Of a stretch of 64,000 nt of DNA, positions 44,237 to 52,342 are shown piece by piece. The stretch comes from Chloroflexota bacterium. Lineage in GTDB: Bacteria; Chloroflexota; Anaerolineae; Anaerolineales; UBA11579. The DNA is taken from positions 372,001 through 436,000 of the forward strand of contig JABFGG010000001.1 in the NCBI GenBank assembly GCA_013112575.1, given 5' to 3'. Positions within the stretch are counted from its first letter, which is position 1. The number at the start of each line of letters is the position of its first letter. The position numbers were made by a program, and so were the translations under genes. Under the pieces are notes generated by a model. It saw only the letters and a list, made by a program, of their open reading frames with translations, did no database searches and was not told where the DNA came from.

Positions 44237-45316
44237 TTAGTTCAACAGCACCCTGAATTTCTCGGCCAGAGTGTACTTTCTGCCGCGTTTGGATGGATCG
44301 GCCACCTCCAACCAGCCCTCCTTGACCCATGCGGAGAGTAGATCGCGGGTGTGACGCACGGATATGCCCAGCAGGTGAGCCACTTCTGAAGAACGGATGA
44401 ACTGCTGGGTTCTGAAAAGTCCAAGCACCCGGCGGGCGCGATGATCCAGTGCGCGTAGTAATTCCAGCGCGTTTTGGTCAATGTCCTTGTCGACCAATTC
44501 ATTGCGCAGCACCTCGGCCAGGCGCTCGAAGACCAGCGCCATGCCGCTCAGGAAGTATTCCAACCAGGGAGTGATGTCTGCTTGATTGCGGCCAAAGTAA
44601 TAATTATGGTGGGGATGGGTCACCAGCGCGTCATAATAATTCGACAATTCCTGCATGTAGAATTCTTCCAGAGCATAAAATCTGCCCAGGTCATACCCGC
44701 CCTCATAGAGGATCCAGGTGGTGAGCAAGCGGCCTGCGCGGCCGTTGCCATCATAAAAGGGATGGATGGTTTCGAATTGATAGTGGCCTACACCTGCAAC
44801 GACAGGGATGGGCAGTTCCTTGCCGGAAGAACGGATCCAGCCCACCAGTTCTCTCATCAATCCAGGTACGTCTCCCGCCTCTGGCGGCAGGTACACGATC
44901 TGCCCGCTGCTATCGCGGATCACGTTCTGTCCATCGCGGTATGGGGTGGCTTTGGCCCTGCGGCCGGAGTAGAGGATGGCGTGCAGCTTGCGAATCCGCT
45001 CCTGGGTGATCCTTTGACTACCCTCTACCCAGGTCTCCATCTGTTGTAAAGCCTGATAGTATCGAGCGACTTCCTGGACGTCTCGCTCACGGCCAGAGAA
45101 TTGGCGGCCCTGTTGCACCACCTGTTCTGTTTCCTTCAGCGTGAGCCGGTTGCCCTCGATGGCCGTGGAGAAATGTGTGGAACGAATGCTGGCCTGAAAG
45201 CGCAGGACCTCCGCGGTGGCTGGCGGAAGCACTGTGAGGCGCACGGTTTCGCGTACGCGTTCAATGCTTTGCAGATGGCGCACAATGGTGGGCGCCAAGT
45301 CGAAGGCATAGGGCAT
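44237..45316 (-). CDS. Fic-family protein with winged-helix C-terminus
   Basis: A 359-residue Fic protein, an enzyme family that usually transfers AMP from ATP to a target hydroxyl. The catalytic motif HPFYDGNGRAGR is at residues 185-196 with H185, and the inhibitory helix motif S-x-x-x-E-G (S50, E54, G55) sits near the N-terminus, so its activity is probably self-restrained. The C-terminus has a winged helix (FIRSSEVAHLLGISVRHTRD). The promoter-like TATAAT at 45323-45328 lies 7 bases from the start codon, which suggests a leaderless or nearly leaderless transcript. The substrate is unknown. It is convergent with the NTPase gene. Confidence 0.88.
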   Translation of the reverse strand: MPYAFDLAPTIVRHLQSIERVRETVRLTVLPPATAEVLRFQASIRSTHFSTAIEGNRLTLKETEQVVQQGRQFSGRERDVQEVARYYQALQQMETWVEGSQRITQERIRKLHAILYSGRRAKATPYRDGQNVIRDSSGQIVYLPPEAGDVPGLMRELVGWIRSSGKELPIPVVAGVGHYQFETIHPFYDGNGRAGRLLTTWILYEGGYDLGRFYALEEFYMQELSNYYDALVTHPHHNYYFGRNQADITPWLEYFLSGMALVFERLAEVLRNELVDKDIDQNALELLRALDHRARRVLGLFRTQQFIRSSEVAHLLGISVRHTRDLLSAWVKEGWLEVADPSKRGRKYTLAEKFRVLLN

Positions 45317-45322
45317 TTCCCC

Positions 45323-45328
45323 ATTATA
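45323..45328 (-). promoter_or_regulatory. Candidate minus-10 box of the fic gene
   Basis: TATAAT reads on the minus strand 6 bases before the fic ATG, so a transcript starting 7 bases on would begin at or beside the start codon. A good minus-35 is not seen. Confidence 0.4.
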
Positions 45329-45577
45329 CCATCACCGCCGTTAAAACACCGATAAAGCGCCGATAAGTAGATGGGCCTATACAGGTACTTTTCAAATTCC
45401 AATTTGATTGATTTCATCAGTGAGACCAACATAAGTGAACCCCCACAGATTTCGAATGTACCCTGCTAAGGCAGTTTACTACCTTTGTGACAGACCTTCA
45501 GCGATGGGGTTTTGCAGCAATCTGCTACAAAGCTACCGCGGGCGAAGGTAGAGGCTTCGCCCACGTTATGCCAGGTA

Positions 45578-45823
45578 CTAGGATGGGAGATCCCCCAGTC
45601 GCTCCAGTTCGATGCGCAGGCTTTCAATAATGCCGGGACGCGCGTATGGATCAGGGTTCATGTATTTGATGTAATCCATCCATTCGGGCCAATATCCCGG
45701 CAGGCTGGCGATGCGGTCGGGGTCCAGCTCCTGCACTTTGTGCAGCAGGTCGTCCGGCAGCCGGTCCTGTCGGATGCTTTCCGCGAGCCCCTCCATCAAG
45801 CGTATCAAGTCTCTATCGGTCAT
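45578..45823 (-). CDS. Small hypothetical protein (81 residues)
   Basis: A short acidic protein: MTDRDLIRLMEGLAESIRQD at the start, then LLHKVQELDPDRIASLPGYW and a Pro/Tyr-rich stretch MNPDPYARPG. The ribosome-binding site AAAGGAG five bases before the ATG supports it as real. I do not recognise a family. It lies between the NERD gene and fic and reads in the same direction as both. Confidence 0.6.
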   Translation of the reverse strand: MTDRDLIRLMEGLAESIRQDRLPDDLLHKVQELDPDRIASLPGYWPEWMDYIKYMNPDPYARPGIIESLRIELERLGDLPS

Positions 45824-46346
45824 TTTGTACTCCTTTCGTTTTGGCTGTATATAAATGGGCAGTTGAATCGGTGGGCTACATTTTGGGAGGCATTATGCAT
45901 CCTAGGGCGAACCTGAATGTTGCCAATACTTGCGTTGTTGTGATACGTCCAGTTGTGAACTGGCAGCCGCATTCCTGGAGGATTTGGGAGGTTGGCTACA
46001 CCAAAAGGTTGCGACACATTGGGTCGGACCACACCGAACATGCGTGTAGGTGTGGCTTCTACCTTGTTGGACAACCAGCAGGCGAACACACCTATGCAAG
46101 TGACCCGGAGGCTTGCTCCTTGAAAAAAGTGGCCGCGGTCTGGCCGCTGTGACAAAGAGGCCGTCTTCAAATCAATGCTCCTGGTCAAAAAACTCGCGGT
46201 GGCATGATCGCGTATTGCTCTCAAATCTGAAAATACAGATTTAAGAAACAGCCAGGCGCGCGACTGTTCAGTGCGCGGCAGAGTAGACACGTGATAGCAG
46301 TTCGATCTGCAAATTGCCGATTGCAAATTCAAGTTCCTTGGATTGA
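45824..46346. other. Gap without supported gene
   Basis: About 520 bases between the small hypothetical gene and the NERD gene. Open stretches exist on both strands (for example 45841-46152 plus and 45820-46350 minus) but their translations look non-coding. Confidence 0.5.
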
Positions 46347-47693
46347 TCATTTAAACTTCTCCAGCCGGTTTCGTTCACGTGCGATGCGGGCGCGCAGGTC
46401 GCTTAGTGCCTGTAGATGGTGCTGCGCCCGGTCAAAATAGTCGCTGTGGGTCAATCTGTTCAGTTCCACCTTCACTAATTTGTCCAGCTCAAGCTCTGCA
46501 TCCAGCATCCCATCAGGGAAGTCTCCCAGGCGAGCCGCGTGATCGAGCAGCGCCTGGGCGATTTGCAGCTGGAGGCTAAAGCTCAGCTCTGCGATCGGGG
46601 GGCGTGCCCGGATTTGTTCCATCCAGGATCTGATATCCTTGCAATGAACGGCTGGGGGATCATGCATTTGCAATTCGGCATCTGGATGGGTGAACACGAT
46701 TCCACCATCCACCCATCTACCCAAATCCTCCTCGTTGAGATCCGGAAAGCGGGACTTGAGGACCTTGAATATCGCCCTCAGTTCGCGCTGGAATTGGTTC
46801 ACGGGATCCGCTTCCTCCTTGTACAGCCAGCCATGCACGGCGTCGGGGTGGTCGGAGGCTACCATGTGGATCCACTCACCAGCCTGGAATTCGATCAGCC
46901 CCTTCCAGTGTTTGCACTCCAGCAGGAAGATGCCCCGCGAGCAGATCAGGATCACGTCGCCGTCCAGGGCCTTGTCGAGCAGCAGGCCGTGAATCAGGAT
47001 GACAAATTCGCGGTCCGGATCGAGGCCCTCGGCGATTTCAGAGCCAGCAATGGCCTTGAGCAGTTGCAATTCCCCCTCCAGCCCCATGTGGTCGAAGTGG
47101 GTGGTTGCATTGGCCCGCAGTTGCGGGATCCATTCGAAAAGCGTCAGCGGAAGGTGCCTGAAGAAGCGGCTGAAGAGGGAGACCTCTGGGGGCGTCTGTG
47201 TAAATGTGGGGATGGCAAGATGCCCAGCGGGACGAGCATTCCGCCAGCGTTTTCGCTCCTTTTGCACCTGCGCTGCGGCGTAGAGCGTGGGGATGCTAGC
47301 CGCACCGAGGACCTGGATATACAGGCAACTTACGGCGAAAGGGGAGATGCTGAGCCACTCCATCGTCAGGAAGAGCAAAGGGGCTGCAGCCAATAAGCCC
47401 AGAAGCGCCACAAACGCTATGACGACAATTACCAGGCGGTTCCCCAAGGCTCGCAGGCGTTGAACTCTGCGGTCCGTGAAGGCTCTGCTTTCCTCGTGAA
47501 AGGCCGCCAGTTGGTGCTCCGTGAACTGGCTGCTGCGGTCAAGCACCTCTTCCATGAGGGCTATCGTCGGGTTCCAGCTTAGCTCCAGCATGTCTTGCAG
47601 ACGCTGCGCCCTGGCATAGGCCTGGGGGAGGTTGGCCATTCCTACTTCTCCAGGGAGATTGAGCACGCGGAAAACGTATCGTGAGGTGGACAT
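46347..47693 (-). CDS. NERD nuclease-domain membrane protein
   Basis: A 448-residue protein. Two predicted transmembrane segments are at about residues 87-109 (VIVVIAFVALLGLLAAAPLL) and 115-140 (ISPFAVSCLYIQVLGAASIP). Residues 200-270 match the NERD domain, a restriction-endonuclease-like fold: GLEGELQLLKAIAG (catalytic E206/E208 region), DGDVILICSRGIFLLECKHW with the D-x(10-20)-E-x-K pattern (D246, E259, K261). The C-terminus is helical (QHHLQALSDLRARIARERNR). NERD domains are linked with DNA processing and are often found in plasmids and mobile elements. The gene follows the methyltransferase-like gene by 21 bases. Confidence 0.8.
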   Translation of the reverse strand: MSTSRYVFRVLNLPGEVGMANLPQAYARAQRLQDMLELSWNPTIALMEEVLDRSSQFTEHQLAAFHEESRAFTDRRVQRLRALGNRLVIVVIAFVALLGLLAAAPLLFLTMEWLSISPFAVSCLYIQVLGAASIPTLYAAAQVQKERKRWRNARPAGHLAIPTFTQTPPEVSLFSRFFRHLPLTLFEWIPQLRANATTHFDHMGLEGELQLLKAIAGSEIAEGLDPDREFVILIHGLLLDKALDGDVILICSRGIFLLECKHWKGLIEFQAGEWIHMVASDHPDAVHGWLYKEEADPVNQFQRELRAIFKVLKSRFPDLNEEDLGRWVDGGIVFTHPDAELQMHDPPAVHCKDIRSWMEQIRARPPIAELSFSLQLQIAQALLDHAARLGDFPDGMLDAELELDKLVKVELNRLTHSDYFDRAQHHLQALSDLRARIARERNRLEKFK

Positions 47694-47714
47694 GGCTGTA
47701 TTCCCTGGGCGAGG

Positions 47715-48149
47715 TTAAAACTCGAATATCGCGAAGAGAGTCAGAGACCCCTCGCTCGACAGCGACTGTTTGAGGAAGCATTGCCTCATAGAAAAGGCAG
47801 TGTGCATCAGATAGCGGCCGCGGCCATCCAGCGGCAAGTAGGGGCCGGCAGTGATGATGCGCCGGCGGGCTACTCGGGAGAGCTCGGAGAGCACCTCTTC
47901 CTGCTTGTGGCGAGGTAATCTTTGGGGGATCTCGCACAGGACGCTCGCAAAGCTCAAGTCAGCGAAGGGCAGGCGGATCAGTTCCGCTCGCAAGTCGCCT
48001 AGTAGAGCATCAGGGGGCAGCCAGGTGGCCCCTCCGATGCGATCGGGCCAGATGGCCAGGCTTGGCCCCCTGAGGAGCTGACGCAATAATGAGTTCGGTT
48101 CCTCGTGCAGGATGTGGGAAACAGGGACTTCTACCAGCAGCTCGGTCAT
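47715..48149 (-). CDS. Truncated methyltransferase-like protein
   Basis: A 144-residue protein with AAGGAGG seven bases upstream of its ATG, so it is likely translated. Residues 55-100 (LPFADLSFASVLCEIPQRLP, EEVLSELSRVARRRIITAGP) correspond to the motif II to post-motif part of class I methyltransferases, but no glycine-rich motif I precedes it; the N-terminus is SHILHEEPNSLLRQLLRG. It is either a short remnant or a reshaped methyltransferase fold. It is followed by the NERD gene in one operon. Confidence 0.55.
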   Translation of the reverse strand: MTELLVEVPVSHILHEEPNSLLRQLLRGPSLAIWPDRIGGATWLPPDALLGDLRAELIRLPFADLSFASVLCEIPQRLPRHKQEEVLSELSRVARRRIITAGPYLPLDGRGRYLMHTAFSMRQCFLKQSLSSEGSLTLFAIFEF

Positions 48150-48184
48150 GACAGGACGACCTCCTTTGAACTCCCCGCAACAAG

Positions 48185-48208
48185 AAAAGCTCGGCGGACC
48201 GAGCTTTT
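48185..48208. terminator. Terminator-like hairpin
   Basis: A 10-base perfect stem, AAAAGCTCGG pairing with CCGAGCTTTT, with a 4-base loop CGGA and a T-run on either strand. It lies 36 bases upstream of the methyltransferase-like gene on the minus strand, where it may stop read-through from the decayed FG-GAP gene or act as a leader attenuator. Confidence 0.5.
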
Positions 48209-48257
48209 GGTAGAATCGCAGTAGCCATTCCTGCCGCTCGCTCGGCGGGGGTGGTCA

Positions 48258-48291
48258 GGCATTACTGGGTGTTAGAGCACTCAGTAATGCC
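48258..48291. repeat. 14-base imperfect hairpin
   Basis: GGCATTACTGGGTG (48258-48271) pairs with CACTCAGTAATGCC (48278-48291) across a 6-base loop, with one G-T mismatch position. No T-run follows, so it is not a classic terminator. The role is unknown. Confidence 0.5.
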
Positions 48292-48509
48292 ACTTAGAAT
48301 TTGTGTTCTATTATACCATAAAATATTGATTTCTTATCTATTCTGATTACCTTGCTAAAGATATGTAAGGTGCCAGAGTTGTTCCGTGAACCGGGTCACC
48401 ACATCCTGCATCGAACCTACTAAAAATTGCGAATGAAAAACCAACTGCAGGGTGTTGACCTAACCCCCTCACTTGGGAATTAGTGCTTTTAGTGCCTCTC
48501 CTTCAAAGG

Positions 48510-50083
48510 CTAGGGAATTGGTGTTGAAGTAGGGGCTAAGCTTGGTACAAAGCGGACAGCGTCGGCGACAGCAAAGCCATCAGCATTGTCTGAAATAACA
48601 ATGGATCCGGAGGTGCCGGCCTCAAAAGTGAACACCCCCAAACTCAGTCACTCACCGGCTTCACCATTTATGCCGAAGCGGTTCACCAAGATGGTTGTCG
48701 CCCCCCCACTGTGGTTGATCCTGTGGGGAATACTCGTGCCCGACCCACTCGTCGTGAAGAACCAAATGAGCACTTCGTAGTTGCCGGTTGAGGGAATATC
48801 GGGCGTGAATATGGCCAAACGACTGCCACTGCCTGCACTGGCAATGCGGAAGCTATCATTGAAGGAGTCATGCTGACCGCTAGAGTTTGTGCCCCAGAAG
48901 CCGACCGTCGAAAACTGAGCCTCCAGGTTGTCAATGAGGATGTCGCTTGGTTCCGATGTGGCTGTAGGCGTCAGCGTGTTACTTGCTGTTGGGCTGACCG
49001 TGGGCGATGGGCTTGCTGTAGGAGTGTTCCCTTGCGTTGCTGTATTTGTGGGTGTCGAGGTAATTGTTGGGGTAGCTGCGTCAGTTGGCAAAGAGATTTC
49101 CGTGGGGGTCAATGTTTCTGTGAAAGTGGCTGTAATGGTTGGTGTTGATGAGGCCGTCTGTGTGGGTGTGATCGTTACAGTCGCTGTGTTGGTCGCTGTT
49201 GGGCTGATGGTGGGCGATGCAGTAGGTGTTACGGCTCCCTGGTCTTCGACAAGGGCAAGGCGCTGATCGGCTTGCACGTTCGTATATATGTCTTCTTGTC
49301 CGGAGGGCCACACAATGCGTAATTCGTCCACAAGTAGTGATCACCCAATCCAAACTGCACCGGGCCGCTATAGTGATTGAAGTAGTGTGATGAGTCACTA
49401 ACTTCCCTAAATTGCGTTTGTCCTCCAATAGTCAACCACAATTGGGCCCCGATACCCCCGCTGTTACTACTCACATCCTGCAAATCAACCTTGAGCCAAT
49501 GATTCTCATTACCTTGATTACGGAAAAGTTCGTAGCTGCCAGGCTCTAGAGGCCAAGGCCATGTTGCTTGACTTGTGAGTAAATCGAGGAATCCATCGTT
49601 GTCGTAATCCGCCCATAAAGTGCCCCAATCAGCACCTTCCCGTACCCCCGCCACACCGGATTGCATGGCAACATCTTCGAATGGGCCATCACCGTTATTG
49701 CTGTATAGATGATTGGGGCTGTTCGTGCCAAACGGTCTGAATGTCGTCACAAAAAGGTCAAGATCGCCGTCATTGCGCATGAGATAGGAATGTAGTTCTT
49801 CAGGCTGGGGTGGAACACCTTGTTCGGGATGATTGCCTAAAAAGAGATCAAGGTATCCATCTCCATCGTAGTCCCCCCAGGCCCATCCCCAGGTTTCATT
49901 GCGATGATGCAAATTTGCAACGTCTGCTACTTCCAAAAAAACCGGCGGAGACGCTTCGTTGGAACGCAATGCTTCGTTTGTTGGCTGATGCGCAGGGGGC
50001 TCAAGCATCACGAGCAGAATGAGAGTGCCGATGAGACTTTGGGGCATTTTTTGCAGTAGATTCAAGTCACTTCTCCACTGCAT
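48510..50083 (-). pseudogene. Secreted FG-GAP/UnbV/golvesin-type protein, two lesions
   Basis: The minus-strand reading from 50083 starts with a hydrophobic signal-like segment (SLIGTLILLVMLEPP). It then has FG-GAP/VCBS repeats with calcium-type motifs (WGDYDGDGYLDLFLGN, RNDGDLDLFVT, YDNDGFLDLLTS) and an ASPIC/UnbV region that is cut near 49330 by a missing base: in the shifted frame ELRIVWPSGQEDIYTN continues. A Thr/Pro linker about 95 residues long follows. A golvesin-type domain then ends with TGA at 48648 where the family expects tryptophan, and reading on gives LSLGVFTFEAG and ADAVRFVPS before TAG at 48510. So the original protein had about 520 residues. Confidence 0.8.
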
Positions 50084-50478
50084 AGTTAGTCAACAGGTGT
50101 TCTACGTACACCCCCTACACTTACCAACAATATCCCATTACTCAAGAATTGTGTGCCTCGGATTAGTACCGATTATTAGTTACTTCCTATTCGACCATAG
50201 AGAAATCAAACATCACACTTCATCAGGATCGTCTTTTTGGGTCAGGTCAATAGGCCATTGTACACAGCGAAGAAGGCCCATAGATCAGGTGTATATTCCC
50301 GGACCACACCATCTACAAGGGGTCTTGACTTTCGAGGCCTAATTATAGTCAAGGATTTGATGATTAACAGCGGTAAGAGGAATGGTTCTTCTGGAATCCA
50401 TTTGAGTTTTTATTTCATTTTCGGCATCCGGGAGTCCTGACGGAGCCGTCTCGATATATACTTCATAAAAGAAGTGGT
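50084..50478. other. Gap without supported gene
   Basis: About 395 bases upstream of the FG-GAP pseudogene. Nothing coding is supported; it should contain the old promoter of that gene. Confidence 0.5.
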
Positions 50479-50808
50479 TCAAATATACATCAGCGTGTTT
50501 GCTGATGTCTGTCTTATGTAAAAAGCGACACAGACGAGAGTATCTTCACTAGTTAGCCAGCCAATCACGTCGTAGCGATTATTCCCGACGATTACCTCAC
50601 CATCCAGGCGGTCAGTGTAAATTTCTTCGATCCCCTCAAATTTCATTATTAGGCCTCTGCCCTCAACGTAATACGAACTTATGAGGGTAGGTCCCCTGCT
50701 CTTTGTGAAAACAATGTAAACAATAATGAGGGCTAGAACACATATCAACACTAATGGAAGATAAGACATATCAAAAATCTCTTTCCGAATAAGCATCAAG
50801 GAATTCAA
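50479..50808 (-). CDS. Small single-span membrane protein
   Basis: A 109-residue hypothetical protein, possibly starting at an internal methionine (MSYLPLVLICVLALIIVYIV). It has one transmembrane helix near the N-terminus and a soluble domain with beta character (LISSYYVEGRGLIMKFEGIE, VIVGNNRYDVIGWL). I do not recognise a family. A perfect 8-base hairpin (ACATCAGC and GCTGATGT, 50487-50508) lies in its last codons. It is the last gene inside the candidate element, 135 bases from the right repeat. Confidence 0.45.
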   Translation of the reverse strand: MNSLMLIRKEIFDMSYLPLVLICVLALIIVYIVFTKSRGPTLISSYYVEGRGLIMKFEGIEEIYTDRLDGEVIVGNNRYDVIGWLTSEDTLVCVAFYIRQTSANTLMYI

Positions 50809-51287
50809 TCAGTATAGCGTGGCCCGTTTCTTTCGAAAAGACCCACAATTAAAATGAGTACAATTGTCTATGTTTGTAAGGGGTTTTTGCCTTGTTGAAA
50901 TCTGCTCGCCTCGTAAAATCAACATATTTATACGTAGCTTGACACAGATTAAGTCAAGTTGAAACGAGTTAAGACACATTCCATCATGTTTCTTTGTGTC
51001 TCAATTGATCACATTATCCGCTTAAGATTTCAAGTAAATAGGACTACGTTAAAGATTGCTTTGATTTTGTAGTTTATTTTGCTTCGGATTAATAAAATTA
51101 ATGTGGTAACTTTTATGCTAAGGAATATAAGGGTTGCCTAGTTCTCAACTGGGTGAACTTAAATGGTTAGGTTTCATGGATGAATGAAATGAAAAGTGAT
51201 TTCTCAGTTCAGCAATAAACAGTCAAAGATAAGTTAGCTCCCAAAAATCCTATCGTGCGGTCCTTTCTAAAAGCTCAAATTTGCTAG
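50809..51287. other. Intergenic containing the right end of the candidate element
   Basis: About 480 AT-rich bases before the DUF354 gene. The 22-base inverted repeat lies at 50944-50965. Around it GACACA occurs at 50941 and 50973, and an AGACACA/TGTGTCT dyad lies at 50972-51001, so this end is rich in short repeats, as expected for recombinase arms. No gene is seen. Confidence 0.55.
50944..50965. repeat. Right inverted repeat of the candidate 13-kb element
   Basis: This 22-base unit (ACAGATTAAG..., reading into the element on the plus strand) is the exact reverse complement of 37975-37996. The flanking bases differ on the two sides, so the match ends sharply. Confidence 0.8.
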
Positions 51288-52310
51288 ATGCATATCCTTA
51301 TTGACATCAACCATCCTGGCCAGGTCCATCTCTTTAAACATCCTGTATGGGAGTGGCAAAAGCTAGGACATGAAGTGTTAATCGTTGCTCGCGAGAAAGA
51401 TGTTACAGTGGAACTGCTTGAGGCTTACAAGTTGCCCTTCGTGAAAGGTACAAGCCGCAGGCCAGGACTGCTCAACTTGGGATTGGAGCTAATTCGGAAG
51501 ACCGCCCTCTTGGTCAAAATTGCCAGGCGGTTCAAGCCAGATGTATTTGTCAGTTTGGGATCTCCTCCCGCAGCATGGGCCAGTGTAATCACTCGCAAGC
51601 CGCATATCACCTTCACGGATACAGAACACTCCATTGAACAATACTGGCTGTATGCACCTGTCACTCCAGTAATATATACACCGGAGAGTTTTAATAGGGA
51701 GCTGGGGAAGAAACAACTGCGTTACGCAGGCTACCATGAGTTGGCTTATCTGCATCCGAAGCGCTTCACACCAAACCTGGAAGTCCTTCAAGGACTTGGT
51801 CTAGAGGACAAACCTTTCTTTGTTGTACGTTTGGTCTCTTTTGAAGCGACACATGACGTGGGTCAGGTTGGAATTTCCCAAACCGAAGCGGAGGAGTTAG
51901 TAAGGATATTACAATCAAATGGAGAGATAATCCTTTCTTCGGAAAGGGATAAAGGATTAAAATCCTTCAACAGGCAATTTGAAATCGCCCCCGAGCATAT
52001 TCATGACCTGCTAGCCTTTGCCACGATGTACATTGGAGAGGGTGGCACTATGGCAACGGAAGCGGCGGTTTTAGGAACCCCCTCGATTTATATCAGCCCC
52101 CTTTCTAGTGGCAATTGGGAAGAGTTGGCGTCTAGATATGGTCTGGTGCATGAGTACCGCAAGTTGGAAGAGGCGGTCCCAAGAATCAAGGAATTGTTAG
52201 CAAAGGCGGATCTAAAACAAGAATGGGAGAAAAAAAGGAATAAGATGCTGGAAGAAAAAATTGACGTGACTGATTTTATCGTCAAGGCCGTAACTGAGTT
52301 CGATGTATAA
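51288..52310 (+). CDS. DUF354-family putative glycosyltransferase
   Basis: A 340-residue protein of the DUF354 family, related to GT-B glycosyltransferases. Landmarks are MHILIDINHPGQVHLFKHPV, PDVFVSLGSPPAAWAS, ITFTDTEHSIEQYW and GEGGTMATEAAVLGTPSIY, a conserved nucleotide-sugar loop. No experimental function is known to me for the family; genes of this kind often sit in polysaccharide loci. It is followed 32 bases later by a GT2 gene, so both work in one cluster. Confidence 0.85.
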   Translation: MHILIDINHPGQVHLFKHPVWEWQKLGHEVLIVAREKDVTVELLEAYKLPFVKGTSRRPGLLNLGLELIRKTALLVKIARRFKPDVFVSLGSPPAAWASVITRKPHITFTDTEHSIEQYWLYAPVTPVIYTPESFNRELGKKQLRYAGYHELAYLHPKRFTPNLEVLQGLGLEDKPFFVVRLVSFEATHDVGQVGISQTEAEELVRILQSNGEIILSSERDKGLKSFNRQFEIAPEHIHDLLAFATMYIGEGGTMATEAAVLGTPSIYISPLSSGNWEELASRYGLVHEYRKLEEAVPRIKELLAKADLKQEWEKKRNKMLEEKIDVTDFIVKAVTEFDV

Positions 52311-52342
52311 GATATTTCGCCGTATCTATTACAATACCATCC

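Larger units (their letters stand above)
48150..48509. other. Intergenic region with two hairpins
   Basis: About 360 bases between the methyltransferase-like gene and the FG-GAP pseudogene. It contains the two hairpins described in the next two entries and an AT-rich stretch (48295-48360). No gene is seen. Confidence 0.55.
37975..50965. mobile_element. Candidate integrative mobile element with tyrosine recombinase operon
   Basis: About 13.0 kb bounded by a perfect 22-base inverted repeat. The left end holds a four-gene recombinase operon transcribed towards the end. The inside carries an HTH-STAND NTPase, a Fic protein, a small protein, a NERD nuclease-like membrane protein, a partial methyltransferase-like protein, a decayed FG-GAP secreted protein and a small membrane protein. 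Genes on both sides belong to surface-glycan loci, so the element could have inserted into one locus. No obvious target duplication is visible. The borders are inferred from the repeats and gene content, not proved. Confidence 0.6.

Noticed and set aside
45841-46152. Open stretch of 103 codons on the plus strand
   Set aside because: No ribosome-binding site and no protein-like pattern; it faces a competing open stretch on the other strand.
45820-46350. Open stretch of 176 codons on the minus strand
   Set aside because: Its composition and lack of pattern look random, and it overlaps both flanking real genes only at the ends.
48648-48650. TGA as selenocysteine or recoded tryptophan
   Set aside because: The same gene has a frameshift, and no hairpin or recoding signal is obvious; a nonsense change from TGG is simpler.
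48870-49150. CRISPR array or tandem DNA repeat
   Set aside because: The repetitive look comes from codons of the Thr/Pro linker; units are irregular and no spacers exist.
48928-49266. Val/Gly-rich open stretch on the plus strand
   Set aside because: It is the antisense reading of the Thr/Pro linker of the FG-GAP pseudogene, which leaves long open frames on both strands.
37975-50965. Prophage
   Set aside because: No capsid, portal, terminase, tail or lysis genes are visible, only recombinases and accessory genes.
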